64,000 bases of DNA. It comes from Saccharomyces paradoxus. Its lineage: Eukaryota > Ascomycota > Saccharomycetes > Saccharomycetales > Saccharomycetaceae. Made by a program: the position numbers and the translations under genes. Under the pieces are notes generated by a model. It was given only the letters and a program-made list of their open reading frames with translations. It was not told the origin of the DNA and searched no databases. Of this stretch, positions 50,204 through 59,657 are shown one piece after another (the first letter of the stretch is position 1; the number at the start of each line of letters is the position of its first letter). The stretch covers positions 62,001 to 126,000 of the forward strand of contig NC_047488.1 of assembly GCF_002079055.1 (NCBI RefSeq), in the 5' to 3' direction.

Positions 50204-51184
50204 ATGAATTCAGAGTCACGAGAGGATATGGCTATAAATAGTATCAAATTGCTAGCGGGAAACTCCCATCCTGATTTGGCAGAACTAATATCAAAAAAGT
50301 TAGGTATTCCACTTTCCAAAGTTGGTGTGTACCAGTATTCCAATAAAGAAACTTCCGTCACCATAGGTGAAAGCCTTCGTGACGAAGATGTTTATATTAT
50401 CCAAACTGGAATAGGTGAGCAAGAAATTAATGATTTCTTGATGGAATTATTGATTTTAATTCATGCTTGCAAAATTGCATCCGCAAGAAAGATCACTACT
50501 GTAATACCCAATTTCCCATATGCAAGACAAGACAAAAAAGACAAATCCCGTGCTCCCATCACAGCAAAATTGGTTGCCAACTTATTACAAACTGCTGGTG
50601 CCGATCATGTCATCACCATGGACCTCCATGCCTCCCAGATTCAAGGGTTCTTCCACATTCCGGTCGACAACCTATATGCAGAACCAAGTGTTTTGAATTA
50701 TATTAGAACGAAAACGGACTTCGACAATGCTATTTTGGTGTCACCTGATGCCGGTGGCGCTAAGAGAGTGGCTGCTTTGGCTGACAAGCTAGATTTAAAT
50801 TTCGCTTTGATTCACAAAGAAAGACAGAAAGCAAACGAAGTTTCTAAAATGGTGCTTGTTGGTGATGTTACCAATAAATCATGTTTATTGGTTGATGATA
50901 TGGCTGATACTTGTGGTACGTTGGTAAAAGCATGTGATACGTTGATGGAGCATGGTGCCAAAGAAGTTATAGCTATTGTTACACACGGTATATTCTCCGG
51001 TTCAGCAAGAGAAAAGCTGAGAAATAGTAGATTGTCTAGAATTGTCTGCACAAATACCGTTCCGGTGGATTTGGATTTACCAATCGCTGATCAAATTGAT
51101 ATCAGTCCTACCTTTGCTGAAGCTATAAGAAGATTACACAATGGTGAATCTGTGTCGTATTTGTTCACTCATGCTCCAGTATAG
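50204..51184 (+). CDS. PRS4: PRPP synthetase subunit Prs4
   Basis: The 326-residue ribose-phosphate pyrophosphokinase makes PRPP from ribose 5-phosphate and ATP for nucleotide, histidine and tryptophan synthesis. Conserved motifs are [20 protein letters not shown] (ATP region), the metal-binding [35 protein letters not shown], and the PRPP-binding loop [17 protein letters not shown]. There is no insertion of the kind found in Prs1 and Prs5. Yeast enzymes act as heteromers; Prs4 partners with Prs2 among others by published work. Confidence 0.97.
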   Translation: MNSESREDMAINSIKLLAGNSHPDLAELISKKLGIPLSKVGVYQYSNKETSVTIGESLRDEDVYIIQTGIGEQEINDFLMELLILIHACKIASARKITTVIPNFPYARQDKKDKSRAPITAKLVANLLQTAGADHVITMDLHASQIQGFFHIPVDNLYAEPSVLNYIRTKTDFDNAILVSPDAGGAKRVAALADKLDLNFALIHKERQKANEVSKMVLVGDVTNKSCLLVDDMADTCGTLVKACDTLMEHGAKEVIAIVTHGIFSGSAREKLRNSRLSRIVCTNTVPVDLDLPIADQIDISPTFAEAIRRLHNGESVSYLFTHAPV

Positions 51185-51339
51185 AACAATCTTTTTTTCA
51201 AAGTCTTGATTGCTTGCATGCCTAAATACTTCATACTTACATTAGTTCAAGAAAAACCCTTTTACTGAAACAAAACTTTAATTTTGGGGAAATAGGTCAA
51301 GAAGCGGGTACCAAAAAAAAAGATTAAAGACATTATAAA

Positions 51340-51350
51340 TATGTAAAAAT
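51340..51350 (-). other. Replication-origin consensus candidate (ACS-like)
   Basis: The minus strand reads TTTTACATATT, a 10-of-11 match to the ARS consensus WTTTAYRTTTW, in an AT-rich convergent gap between PRS4 and UBP13. I recall an origin mapped near this locus in S. cerevisiae. Sequence alone cannot show activity. Confidence 0.35.
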
Positions 51351-51425
51351 TAAATTAATACTGCAGAGGGAAATTAGTTTCAATGGAGACGGTAAAATTA
51401 ACCTCTCTTAATATGCAAATAGTTT

Positions 51426-53669
51426 TCAGCTTTTCCTGAAACTAAACATTCTTGATTTTTTTTTTGAAGACTTAATGGGTGTATTAGAAACAAAACTGTC
51501 GTCTATAGCAGTATCCAAATCTTCTGCTGTAGACTGCTCCTCTTTTTTCTTTTGAGCATTATTGCAAGTTCTTAGCCAATCGTCATACTTGATTAGACTG
51601 TCTATATTTCCCTCTTGTTCTTTTGCCATGTTTTCACGATCATTCTCATTAACAGCATTTGAATACACCGCTTTATAAAACAAAACATATGCTGTCGCCA
51701 TGTTTGGAGATTCACCAGTAAATTCTAGCACTGTTTCCTCCTTGACTGCCTCTACCGTTTCATCATCAAACAACAACCAGCCAAACTTTTCATGTTTACA
51801 TAAGGAAACATAATGACCGTGTTGTGGCCCACCGCCCATGTGAACGACAATCCCCGCCAATTCATACTTTTGGCAAACTTCTGAATTTATTGAAGAGCAA
51901 ACATTTAGCGTCAGGGGATAGTGAATGTTATTAAAAAGTTTAATATTACAGTTTTGTTTCTCAGAGTACTTGAATCTTTTCAAGTGTAATGTCAAAGTAT
52001 CAGGCAATTGCTTCAAACCAACTAGTCTCTCTGCCTCCTGTAAGCCGCAACATTCGTCACAATAGAACTTGTTTGAGCCGTTTAGCATTTCTCGCTGGTG
52101 ATAGCTTTTCAAAATGGCTTGTATATCTGTTTCCTCATCTCCCTGAACTTCTATGGGGAAATCCAAAAACGGTTCATCCCTAGATGTAACATTATCACAC
52201 GTCAAACATTTTATTTGGTTTGTCAAGGTACCTTGAAACAAGTTACTGATGAAATTTGTATTCTTGCCCAGAATGCTATCGTTGTTAATGTCATTGGCAG
52301 CTATTTTCTTATTCTCACGTTCTATATATTCACTCAACTCGTTTAGCAAGAAATTGAAAAACTCATGGGCATCTTGATGCATAGTAGTATTAAATAATAC
52401 GTTTTCTCTTTTGAGAACATCAACAAACGAACTAGGTGATACAACACCAGTCAAATACGTATTCTCCGTTATGCATTCAAAGATGTCTCTCAAACTGGAA
52501 TAGAGAGTAGCCTTATCTAAGCCGTTTAAGCTATGGTCAATATTAAGCACCGGTCCACGAATAAGAGCGGATTTCTTTCTATGTTCTGGAGATATTTGAG
52601 AAGATGAACTAGATCTTCTAGTATCTTTTTTATCAAGCGGGGTGAATAAGCTGCTATTACTTTCTCCTTTCAGGTCCAGGTTGTTACTATTACTGCTACC
52701 TCTTGAAGGATTTTCATAACTAAGAACTCTACCAACAATAATTTTACGAGGAACATCCGGCGGTCTCTCTGTGACGTTCTCGGAGCTCAATCTGCTCGGA
52801 GCTCCAGGCTCATTAGGTGTTTCCACTACCAATGGAGGAGGATCTTGTGAACCAGAAGACGGTTTTGGAGTGGTTAATAAAGCAGGACTTCCCTCCTTTT
52901 TATTGTTATCTTGTGCATGCTTCGCGCTAAAACTTTTAAAAAATTTGCTCTTTTTCTCTGGAAGTCCAGTTGCATTTGAATTTACAGAATTTACAGGAGT
53001 AGATTTTCCTTCATCAATAGATTGTGATTTAGAATTAGGTAGATGTCCATTGGTACTAGTACTGCTTCTTTCAAAGCTTGCTTCGGTAAATATTCTTGGT
53101 TTATTACCTCTCATTTCATTCTTTCTTGATTGACCAGACTCCCTTGACTTTTTTGGAAATTGTAAAATATTCTCACGTAATGAGGACAGATTATAGAGGC
53201 ACTGGAGAACAGAGTTACAGTAGCACGTATTGCCAAAATTTTCGTACCCGAATACTTTGTTGGAGCCGTCTCCATAGGGCATTAAGTCGGACACCTTTGT
53301 AGCTAATATAGGTACTTCGGGCCCTTGCGTGATAATACCTCCATATGTGTATATAGGCTTTGCGTTCGCCATATTGAATATCTCATCCTGACTGTAATTA
53401 CTGCCTTGATTGCACGTTTCAGAATAATAGTCTAGTCCGGAAGAAATTTGCAAGGTATTGTCTTCATTCAAGAGAGTTTCTTTGGTATCCAAATTAGAGA
53501 CAAATAATGAACTGGAAGGATTGTCAGATGATTCGCTGTTACAAAATTCGTCATTTATATTGTGGCTCACAGGCTTAAAGTCAATCTTCTCTACTTCTTC
53601 TGTAATAGTATCATTAGCAGTCTTTTTCTTCTTCCCCGACTTGCTTATTGTTAACCATCTTCTAATCAT
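51426..53669 (-). CDS. UBP13: Ubiquitin-specific protease Ubp13
   Basis: The 747-residue deubiquitinase is of the USP class. The cysteine box is GYENFGNTCYCNSVLQCLYN with catalytic Cys near 149, and the histidine box is GGGPQHGHYVSLCKH with catalytic His near 619. A zinc-binding pair of CxxC motifs (IKCLTCDN, FYCDECCG) lies between. A Ser/Asn-rich insertion (about 180-370) separates the catalytic halves. The C-terminus is basic (KKKSRMFSFRKS). It is the paralogue of UBP9. All catalytic elements are present, so it looks functional. It converges with PRS4. Confidence 0.96.
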   Translation of the reverse strand: MIRRWLTISKSGKKKKTANDTITEEVEKIDFKPVSHNINDEFCNSESSDNPSSSLFVSNLDTKETLLNEDNTLQISSGLDYYSETCNQGSNYSQDEIFNMANAKPIYTYGGIITQGPEVPILATKVSDLMPYGDGSNKVFGYENFGNTCYCNSVLQCLYNLSSLRENILQFPKKSRESGQSRKNEMRGNKPRIFTEASFERSSTSTNGHLPNSKSQSIDEGKSTPVNSVNSNATGLPEKKSKFFKSFSAKHAQDNNKKEGSPALLTTPKPSSGSQDPPPLVVETPNEPGAPSRLSSENVTERPPDVPRKIIVGRVLSYENPSRGSSNSNNLDLKGESNSSLFTPLDKKDTRRSSSSSQISPEHRKKSALIRGPVLNIDHSLNGLDKATLYSSLRDIFECITENTYLTGVVSPSSFVDVLKRENVLFNTTMHQDAHEFFNFLLNELSEYIERENKKIAANDINNDSILGKNTNFISNLFQGTLTNQIKCLTCDNVTSRDEPFLDFPIEVQGDEETDIQAILKSYHQREMLNGSNKFYCDECCGLQEAERLVGLKQLPDTLTLHLKRFKYSEKQNCNIKLFNNIHYPLTLNVCSSINSEVCQKYELAGIVVHMGGGPQHGHYVSLCKHEKFGWLLFDDETVEAVKEETVLEFTGESPNMATAYVLFYKAVYSNAVNENDRENMAKEQEGNIDSLIKYDDWLRTCNNAQKKKEEQSTAEDLDTAIDDSFVSNTPIKSSKKKSRMFSFRKS

Positions 53670-54454
53670 GATTGCGCCCTTCTTGCTTGGCTCTAATATG
53701 TTAATGAAAGTACTGGATTCCTACTAAAGCCGGATATGGCCCTGTCAACAAATATAGCTCGATGAGTTAAGCAGTCAAAGGTAAGATCTGATATAGGCAA
53801 CAATAGTATTATCCAAATGGGAAAAAAAAAATGAAAAGGCAAAAAAAAAAAAACAATTTCCAAAACCAAAGAAAAGCTCTATTGATTCCTTTGCTGATGC
53901 CCCTTTCTTTTCACAAGTAGTTCAATTACGTTCTTTGAGTTCTTTATCTTTATAGTTTGACTGCCTCATCTCTATGTTCAACATTTTCGGATCGATGTAT
54001 TTTTCAGCCTTCCGCTAAAATCGACGACCATCTCCAAACGAATAGGGATAAAGAAGCAGGATAAAGCGTTGGAGAAAAAAAAATTGCCGGAATGCGCATA
54101 GATTAGCCGTAAAAGCGTTATCGTTACTCATGAGTTTTGGTAAATGCACAGGGATGGATGCATGATATATAAAAAATTAATAAGAGTGTAATAAATAGGT
54201 AGTGAATAAATATTATACTTTAGTGTGCTCGTCATTTTACAATGGATGTCGTGATAGCAAACTGATAGAAAGTTTTTATGTTGATCCATTCTTGAATATT
54301 GTTACATTGGTAATAATCCGAAAAAGAATATGTATAAATAGAAGGAGACGAAGTCCTATGTAGTTGTCTTCGCAAATTTTTTTCAATAGATTAAGTAGAA
54401 AACAAGGGTAATAATTTTCTGTGAAATATTGGAACATTAAGGTCATTAAAATCA
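53670..54454. other. Intergenic: UBP13 promoter and SEF1 3' region
   Basis: These 785 bases contain poly-A runs (53821-53853) and AT-rich sequence. I found no gene and no strong regulatory motif. Confidence 0.5.
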
Positions 54455-57400
54455 TTAAAATCCTTGCTCCATGTTCATGTCAAACCATCCAAAGAAGTCA
54501 TCATTGCTGGAATTACCTTCAATCCAACCTGCACTTTGTTGTTGAAAAAAATCAGTTAGTTTGTTTCCAGGAGTTTTCACGTTGTTTTCATTATCGATAC
54601 TTTGGTGGTTAGAAGAAATTACAGTGTTAGTGCCCGTAGAAAATTGTTGATTTGTCTTATTGTTATTAATATTGTTGTTTTTGGCAAATAAGCTCAGAGG
54701 TGGATATGCAGTGCTCTTGGAAGAACCGGGGTCGGAAACGACGGAATGCAAATCTGTCATGTTATTTGACTTCGAGGCAACCGGTGTTCGTGAATGAGAC
54801 ATACTACTTTGTGATCTTCCAATTGCATTGGCGTTGTTAAATTGATTATTATAGTTAATCGTGACGTTTTGTAAATTGCTGTGCTCCCTTGGAACAGGGT
54901 GGTCAATTCCCAATGTAACATTATTTGGTAAACTACCAACAGGGTTTCTCAACCCTGGAACGGATACAGGAAAGTGATTAACAGGTGTACTTACTGATCT
55001 TTTCATTGAGAGATCAGGAATTACATTAGGCCCATTATGATAATAATCTCCTTTAGTACTTTGTGGATTATTATTCAGAGTAGGGCCAGAAGTTACTGGA
55101 TAACTTGAATTGGAAGGAATTGATATGTCATTAGACGCATCTAATAGGGTTCTGCCACTATTATAATCGTTACTGTTTGCAGTATTAACGAATAAACTCT
55201 GAAATTTCACGCTACCTGTTTCCCCAAGCATGGAAAGGGGTATTCCATTAATCTCCATTATAGAACCGTCAGAATCTCCGTTATTTGTCTTGGCCAGCTG
55301 TTCTGCCTGCTTCAAGGCATTTTTGGTGGGAACTAAAGTAGTAACAGTGGTTCCACTTGGTGTTGTTTTTGTCACAGTTTCAAAGTCATCTCTGGAAATA
55401 TGATTATATAATGGCAATGGATATAGTTTTCTGTCCATTATACCACCCGTGGATGAAAGATTACTGTAAATATCATTTGAAGAAAGTTTTCTTTTCCTAG
55501 CGGCTTTTTCCAGCGCTTGCTTATTATATTCGGGATCCATTTCCCTTCTTCTCGCCTCGTGAACACACCAAACCAAATCATAGAATAGGGATCCTGTTAA
55601 ATGTGATCTCATTCTAGAAATTATACCGTCTTCCTCCACAAAGACTTCCGGATGCATGATTAATACGAAATTCAATTTCTCTAACATACTTGCAGTTCTC
55701 GAAATATCATTCTCTACACTCGTGGCCCACGCAGTTAACTGATTTCTATAAAGTCTATGAATAGTGACCACTGATTGCCTTGCTGAATCAAAATATTTGT
55801 CAGGAAGTAGAGGTGTCAGTTGCAACTTGAACAGTATCAATGCGGAAAACGTAGCAGCTTGTCTAATATAAATGGGAAGTTCAATTAGTTGTTGCGTTTC
55901 TAAAAGGTTATTTAACAAGGTGACGATTTTGGTAGCTGTTAGATAGGCCTCTGTGACATACGGAATTTGATCAGTAGGTGGTGTTTCAGGTAAGAACGCA
56001 AAACAACAAACAGTCAATTTAACATAAAGAAAATAGATGTTAACAGTATCATCACTCTGGAAATTTAAAGTTTTTGCTAGTGAATCCAACTCTTTCCCCA
56101 AGATAGACAACGTCTCTGCACGATATTTTGGTTCCAATAAACCATCGGGACTGGAAGTAGAAGATCCAATTATATGGGACAATTTTGCTTGGAAATTGGC
56201 CAAGCTCAGTAATCTTCTAAAACTGCCTGGTAGTTTGTATTTAACTTCAACGTGCGATTCATATTTTTCGTTGCTTTTATCACTATTATCGTTACTACCG
56301 TTATTATCGTCTTCTTCTGATTCTTCATCGCCACAAGATAAGGCTTTCTCTAATAAATAGTCTGTTTGCGAGGTTGGTGGCAAACCAAGAATACTCGCCC
56401 AACAAAGTTCAGCAAAAAATATTCCGAGCCAAGTTCTAGTTCTCCACTTTTCTGCATTCGGCATTGACGTTTGAGTTCTTGTGAATTCAGAGATGAATTC
56501 GCCTCTGTGCAAACCTAGCTGAAAGGACAGTGACTTAGCCAAACCTACAAAACGGTAAGAACAATCATCTAAAACTTTTTGGTTAGGCAAAGGCCAAATG
56601 CACAATATTAGTAAAGCTTGCGAGATATGTGTGGATCTAGGAGTTCGTATCCAACAAGTTTCTATGGCCAATTGCTTAATTAAGGAGCTTAATTTGCAAT
56701 ACATGGTTGGTTCAGGGTCAGACAGACATGCTGTCAACATGACGGTCCAGAAGAGTAATTGAGATTGAGAGTACAGTTCGGTAGCATTATTTGAGTACAT
56801 GATAGGAAAATACGGCAGATATCTAGTCACGAAAATATGGTGTAATTTATTCGCTTTTTCAATGGAAATACTTATATCACCCAGTACAAACTCATCCACA
56901 TTGGCATGCGGCGAGGGTAATAATGGCATAGTTGTAGTAGTGGCTACGACAGGAGTCTTCGTCCTGTTAGTACTGTTATTTGTATCGACATGGCTTGTTG
57001 CTGCAAAGGGTGCTTGGTTTGTTGCGGTTGTAACGGTGGTCGACGTAGTATGAGGTGAATATGTTTTGTGAATTGGAGAGAAAGGGCCGTTGGGGGTGTT
57101 ACCTGTAGAATTATTCTTATAATAGGCCATCTGCAAAGCGGGAGGTAAAGATTCTTTGGAATTATTAGGCAATGCTGAGTCATTCAACAAAGGCGGCAAC
57201 TTATTCGGCTCTGTTGCCACCAAGCTCTTCGAACTTTGCGCCAAAGAAGATGCGCGTAATGTCATGTGGGAAGATGCTTCATTATTTGCTTTGAATTTAT
57301 TCGTATTGCTGCCCTGGCTGGCTTGAAGGAGTTGAGGTTCCCTAGACAAATACGTCTGAACTGAAAATTTAGAATCTCGTTGAGCTGCGGAAGAAGCTGG

Positions 57401-57895
57401 AGAACCTGACGAAGGAGAAGAATCTGGGTTAGGAATGATAGTGCCCGGAGTTGAAGTTGGATGCAGATTAAGTTTATTCAAAAGATTATTGCCCATAGGG
57501 ATATGCTGTAGAAGATGAACGAAAACACTGTCATTAGCCAGAAGAGTATCGAGTTTAGATTTAATTTCATCTACATCTTGTCTCAGTAACTGTAACTGTG
57601 AGCCCTTTTTAGGCCTAAATTGAGGATTGATTTCACAGTGGAGACCAATTTTTTCACATCTGGAGCAAGGATGAGGGAAGTTTTGACTGGCATCGCATTT
57701 GATTTTATGCTGTCTACAATGTGTACATGAAGTAACTGGTCTGTGGTTGATTTGATGACTGTCATCATGGTGAGATATTCGTTGTTTTTTATTTGGAAAT
57801 TGGTGCTGTTGTAACTGCTGCTGCTCCGGTTGTCTTTTCATGTGAGCAGAACTAAAATCTTGGTCTTGGTCAGAATCTCGATTATCCTTCACCAT
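54455..57895 (-). CDS. SEF1: Zn2Cys6 transcription factor Sef1
   Basis: The 1146-residue protein is a fungal zinc-cluster transcription factor. The Zn2Cys6 domain uses Cys57, 60, 67, 77, 80 and 87 (CX2CX6CX9CX2CX6C), followed by a short linker and a coiled-coil dimer segment (LQLLRQDVDEIKSKLDTLL). The fungal-specific middle homology region spans about 350-760. The C-terminal 300 residues are Asn/Ser-rich and end DFFGWFDMNMEQGF, which looks like an acidic-aromatic activation motif. In Candida the homologue controls iron uptake; the role in Saccharomyces is less clear. Confidence 0.95.
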   Translation of the reverse strand: MVKDNRDSDQDQDFSSAHMKRQPEQQQLQQHQFPNKKQRISHHDDSHQINHRPVTSCTHCRQHKIKCDASQNFPHPCSRCEKIGLHCEINPQFRPKKGSQLQLLRQDVDEIKSKLDTLLANDSVFVHLLQHIPMGNNLLNKLNLHPTSTPGTIIPNPDSSPSSGSPASSAAQRDSKFSVQTYLSREPQLLQASQGSNTNKFKANNEASSHMTLRASSLAQSSKSLVATEPNKLPPLLNDSALPNNSKESLPPALQMAYYKNNSTGNTPNGPFSPIHKTYSPHTTSTTVTTATNQAPFAATSHVDTNNSTNRTKTPVVATTTTMPLLPSPHANVDEFVLGDISISIEKANKLHHIFVTRYLPYFPIMYSNNATELYSQSQLLFWTVMLTACLSDPEPTMYCKLSSLIKQLAIETCWIRTPRSTHISQALLILCIWPLPNQKVLDDCSYRFVGLAKSLSFQLGLHRGEFISEFTRTQTSMPNAEKWRTRTWLGIFFAELCWASILGLPPTSQTDYLLEKALSCGDEESEEDDNNGSNDNSDKSNEKYESHVEVKYKLPGSFRRLLSLANFQAKLSHIIGSSTSSPDGLLEPKYRAETLSILGKELDSLAKTLNFQSDDTVNIYFLYVKLTVCCFAFLPETPPTDQIPYVTEAYLTATKIVTLLNNLLETQQLIELPIYIRQAATFSALILFKLQLTPLLPDKYFDSARQSVVTIHRLYRNQLTAWATSVENDISRTASMLEKLNFVLIMHPEVFVEEDGIISRMRSHLTGSLFYDLVWCVHEARRREMDPEYNKQALEKAARKRKLSSNDIYSNLSSTGGIMDRKLYPLPLYNHISRDDFETVTKTTPSGTTVTTLVPTKNALKQAEQLAKTNNGDSDGSIMEINGIPLSMLGETGSVKFQSLFVNTANSNDYNSGRTLLDASNDISIPSNSSYPVTSGPTLNNNPQSTKGDYYHNGPNVIPDLSMKRSVSTPVNHFPVSVPGLRNPVGSLPNNVTLGIDHPVPREHSNLQNVTINYNNQFNNANAIGRSQSSMSHSRTPVASKSNNMTDLHSVVSDPGSSKSTAYPPLSLFAKNNNINNNKTNQQFSTGTNTVISSNHQSIDNENNVKTPGNKLTDFFQQQSAGWIEGNSSNDDFFGWFDMNMEQGF

Positions 57896-58145
57896 GACGA
57901 GAATGCGGATATGCAGAGCCGATATTGTCTTTATACGGGTCCTTTGGCATTAAGGTTTCTGCAGAGTATTATATATATATATATATATGTATATTTTTAA
58001 CGCCATTCTTTTACGGTATATAAGAAAAATGATCCAATGAGCGGCCCTTCGTACGAAGTGAGATATAATCAGAATAAAAGAAAAAAATATGTTTTAGTTA
58101 GAGATATCCTATACCTGTATATAGTAGTATTGTTTATTAACAGTC
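57896..58145. promoter_or_regulatory. SEF1 promoter and PRX1 3' region
   Basis: This 250-base gap includes an alternating TA tract at about 57970-57988 that may serve as the SEF1 TATA region. No gene is seen. Confidence 0.5.
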
Positions 58146-58931
58146 TTATTTCGACTTGGTGAATCTCAAATAAGGTTTAATTTCATTGAACTCACCAAAT
58201 TTAGCCTTGGCCTCATCATTGGAGACGGAAGGGGGGATAATGACATCGTCAGCGGGTTGCCAGTTGATTGGAGTGACCACGCCCTCCTTGTCTGTCAATT
58301 GCAAGGCGTCAATTACCCTTAACACTTCAGAAGTGTTTCTCCCAACAGTGGAAGGGTAGGTAAAAATTAGTCTAATCTTCTTCTTGGGATCGATGACGAA
58401 AACAGATCTAACGGTCTTTAACGAACCATCGTTAATATTTTTGAACCCTTCGGCATCTACCATATCATATAAGAACGCCACGTTCCTAAAAGTATCGCCG
58501 ATAATTGGAAAGCCAACATTTTTCACCTTTGCTATTTCCTTGATGTCTTGAATCCATTTTTCGTGGGATTCCACGTCTTCTACTGAAAGACCGATCAATT
58601 TGACGTTTCTCTTGTCGAATTCTGGTTTCAACTTGGCAAATGCGCTGACTTCAGTGGTACAGACGGGGGTGAAATCCGCTGGGTGAGAGAACAAGACCCC
58701 CCAAGAGTCACCCAAGTAGTCGTAAAAGTTGATTTTACCAACTGTGGTGTCAGCATCGAAGTTAGGAGCATCAGAGTTTATTCTCAGTCTTGGTTGATCA
58801 CTCTGTTTAAACTGTTTGCACAGGATAGGTGCTGTGGCAAACGTTTTCATTGCCTGCGATTGCAAGTGAGCCTGTCTGGGAAGAGTCCATGCCGTCCTCT
58901 TTAATTGAGCGCTACAAATTCTACTGAACAT
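58146..58931 (-). CDS. PRX1: Mitochondrial 1-Cys peroxiredoxin Prx1
   Basis: The 261-residue protein is a mitochondrial thiol peroxidase of the Prx6 type. The N-terminal 40 residues (MFSRICSAQLKRTAWTLPRQ) form a presequence. Peroxidatic Cys91 sits in HPADFTPVCTTE and Cys38 lies in the presequence-proximal part, both as known for yeast Prx1. The C-terminal region (VITPINWQPADDV-like WQPADDVIIPP) is typical of the Prx6 group. The mature enzyme removes hydrogen peroxide and lipid peroxides in mitochondria. Two URS1 (Ume6) sites lie about 200 bases upstream. Confidence 0.97.
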   Translation of the reverse strand: MFSRICSAQLKRTAWTLPRQAHLQSQAMKTFATAPILCKQFKQSDQPRLRINSDAPNFDADTTVGKINFYDYLGDSWGVLFSHPADFTPVCTTEVSAFAKLKPEFDKRNVKLIGLSVEDVESHEKWIQDIKEIAKVKNVGFPIIGDTFRNVAFLYDMVDAEGFKNINDGSLKTVRSVFVIDPKKKIRLIFTYPSTVGRNTSEVLRVIDALQLTDKEGVVTPINWQPADDVIIPPSVSNDEAKAKFGEFNEIKPYLRFTKSK

Positions 58932-59129
58932 CCTTTACTTCCTTTTCCTTGAAATTTGTCTCATCTTACTTTGGTAATCTGCAAACACAACTTTTATTTA
59001 TTTCTCTTTCTGTTCTTATATACCAATAGCAGCAAAATCCGGCCCCTTGTTTCTTTACGTAATTAAAAATCTCCGGGGTGGCCCTTTGCCGGGAAACCCA
59101 TCCGGGAAATTCGTACACAAAAAAAAAAA

Positions 59130-59139
59130 TAGCCGCCGA
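59130..59139 (+). promoter_or_regulatory. URS1 (Ume6) site at PRX1
   Basis: TAGCCGCCGA is an exact URS1 match, 199 bases upstream of the PRX1 start. Confidence 0.7.
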
Positions 59140-59172
59140 GTCTTGATCGCTATTAACGGAAGGAAGAAAAAA

Positions 59173-59180
59173 TAGCCGCC
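59173..59180 (+). promoter_or_regulatory. Second URS1 core at PRX1
   Basis: TAGCCGCC, followed by CTC, repeats the URS1 core 43 bases from the first and in the same orientation. Confidence 0.55.
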
Positions 59181-59544
59181 CTCGTCGTCCTGGGTGACCT
59201 TTGTATATTGTATTGAAGTATATATAACATGAACAAAGATATCGTTCAATATACACACATTTTGGATATTTGAAGCTGAAAGAATATTAGGAAAGTAAGG
59301 AAATATTTCCGATGAACATAGTGGAGCGCTTGTTATAGGTCAAATGCTCTTAAGTGATGCGAAACTTGCGGCAAAGGGTTATGGGAAGGTGAGAAGGAGG
59401 GTTTATATGCTCACCGGTTCTTTGTCTTTGGGGTTGGGGAACATCTATTGTACCTGAGAAAGGTAAATAGCAATTCTTACTATTTGCGCCATTGTGGAGT
59501 CCATTTTACCTCTTCGTGGCCCTTTTTCTACTTCCGTGTACGCC

Positions 59545-59560
59545 CGCGCGCTTGCGCGCG
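59545..59560 (+). repeat. GC palindrome in the KIP1 promoter
   Basis: CGCGCGCTTGCGCGCG is a 7-base inverted repeat around TT in an otherwise AT-rich genome. CGCG-containing motifs are bound by Rsc3/Rsc30 of the RSC remodeller, which keeps promoters open. Confidence 0.7.
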
Positions 59561-59657
59561 CCACCCTCTAAGAGCAATAAACGTATAATAAACACATAAA
59601 CAAATCAACAGCAGTTCGCGCCTCTCTCACTAAATATGACGAGAGAGGTAAACAATT

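Larger units (their letters stand above)
58932..59635. promoter_or_regulatory. Divergent promoter of PRX1 and KIP1
   Basis: This 700-base gap has a clear gene-free character with several GC-rich islands: CCGG clusters at 59038-59104, two TAGCCGCC sites, and a GCGCGC palindrome at 59545-59560 close to KIP1. Low-complexity minus-strand frames here are not supported as genes. Confidence 0.65.

Noticed and set aside
53096-53302. Plus-strand frames opposite UBP13
   Set aside because: They are antisense to conserved UBP13 sequence, including the cysteine box.
58966-59258. Minus-strand frames in the PRX1-KIP1 gap
   Set aside because: They overlap regulatory GC islands and poly-A runs and have no family resemblance.
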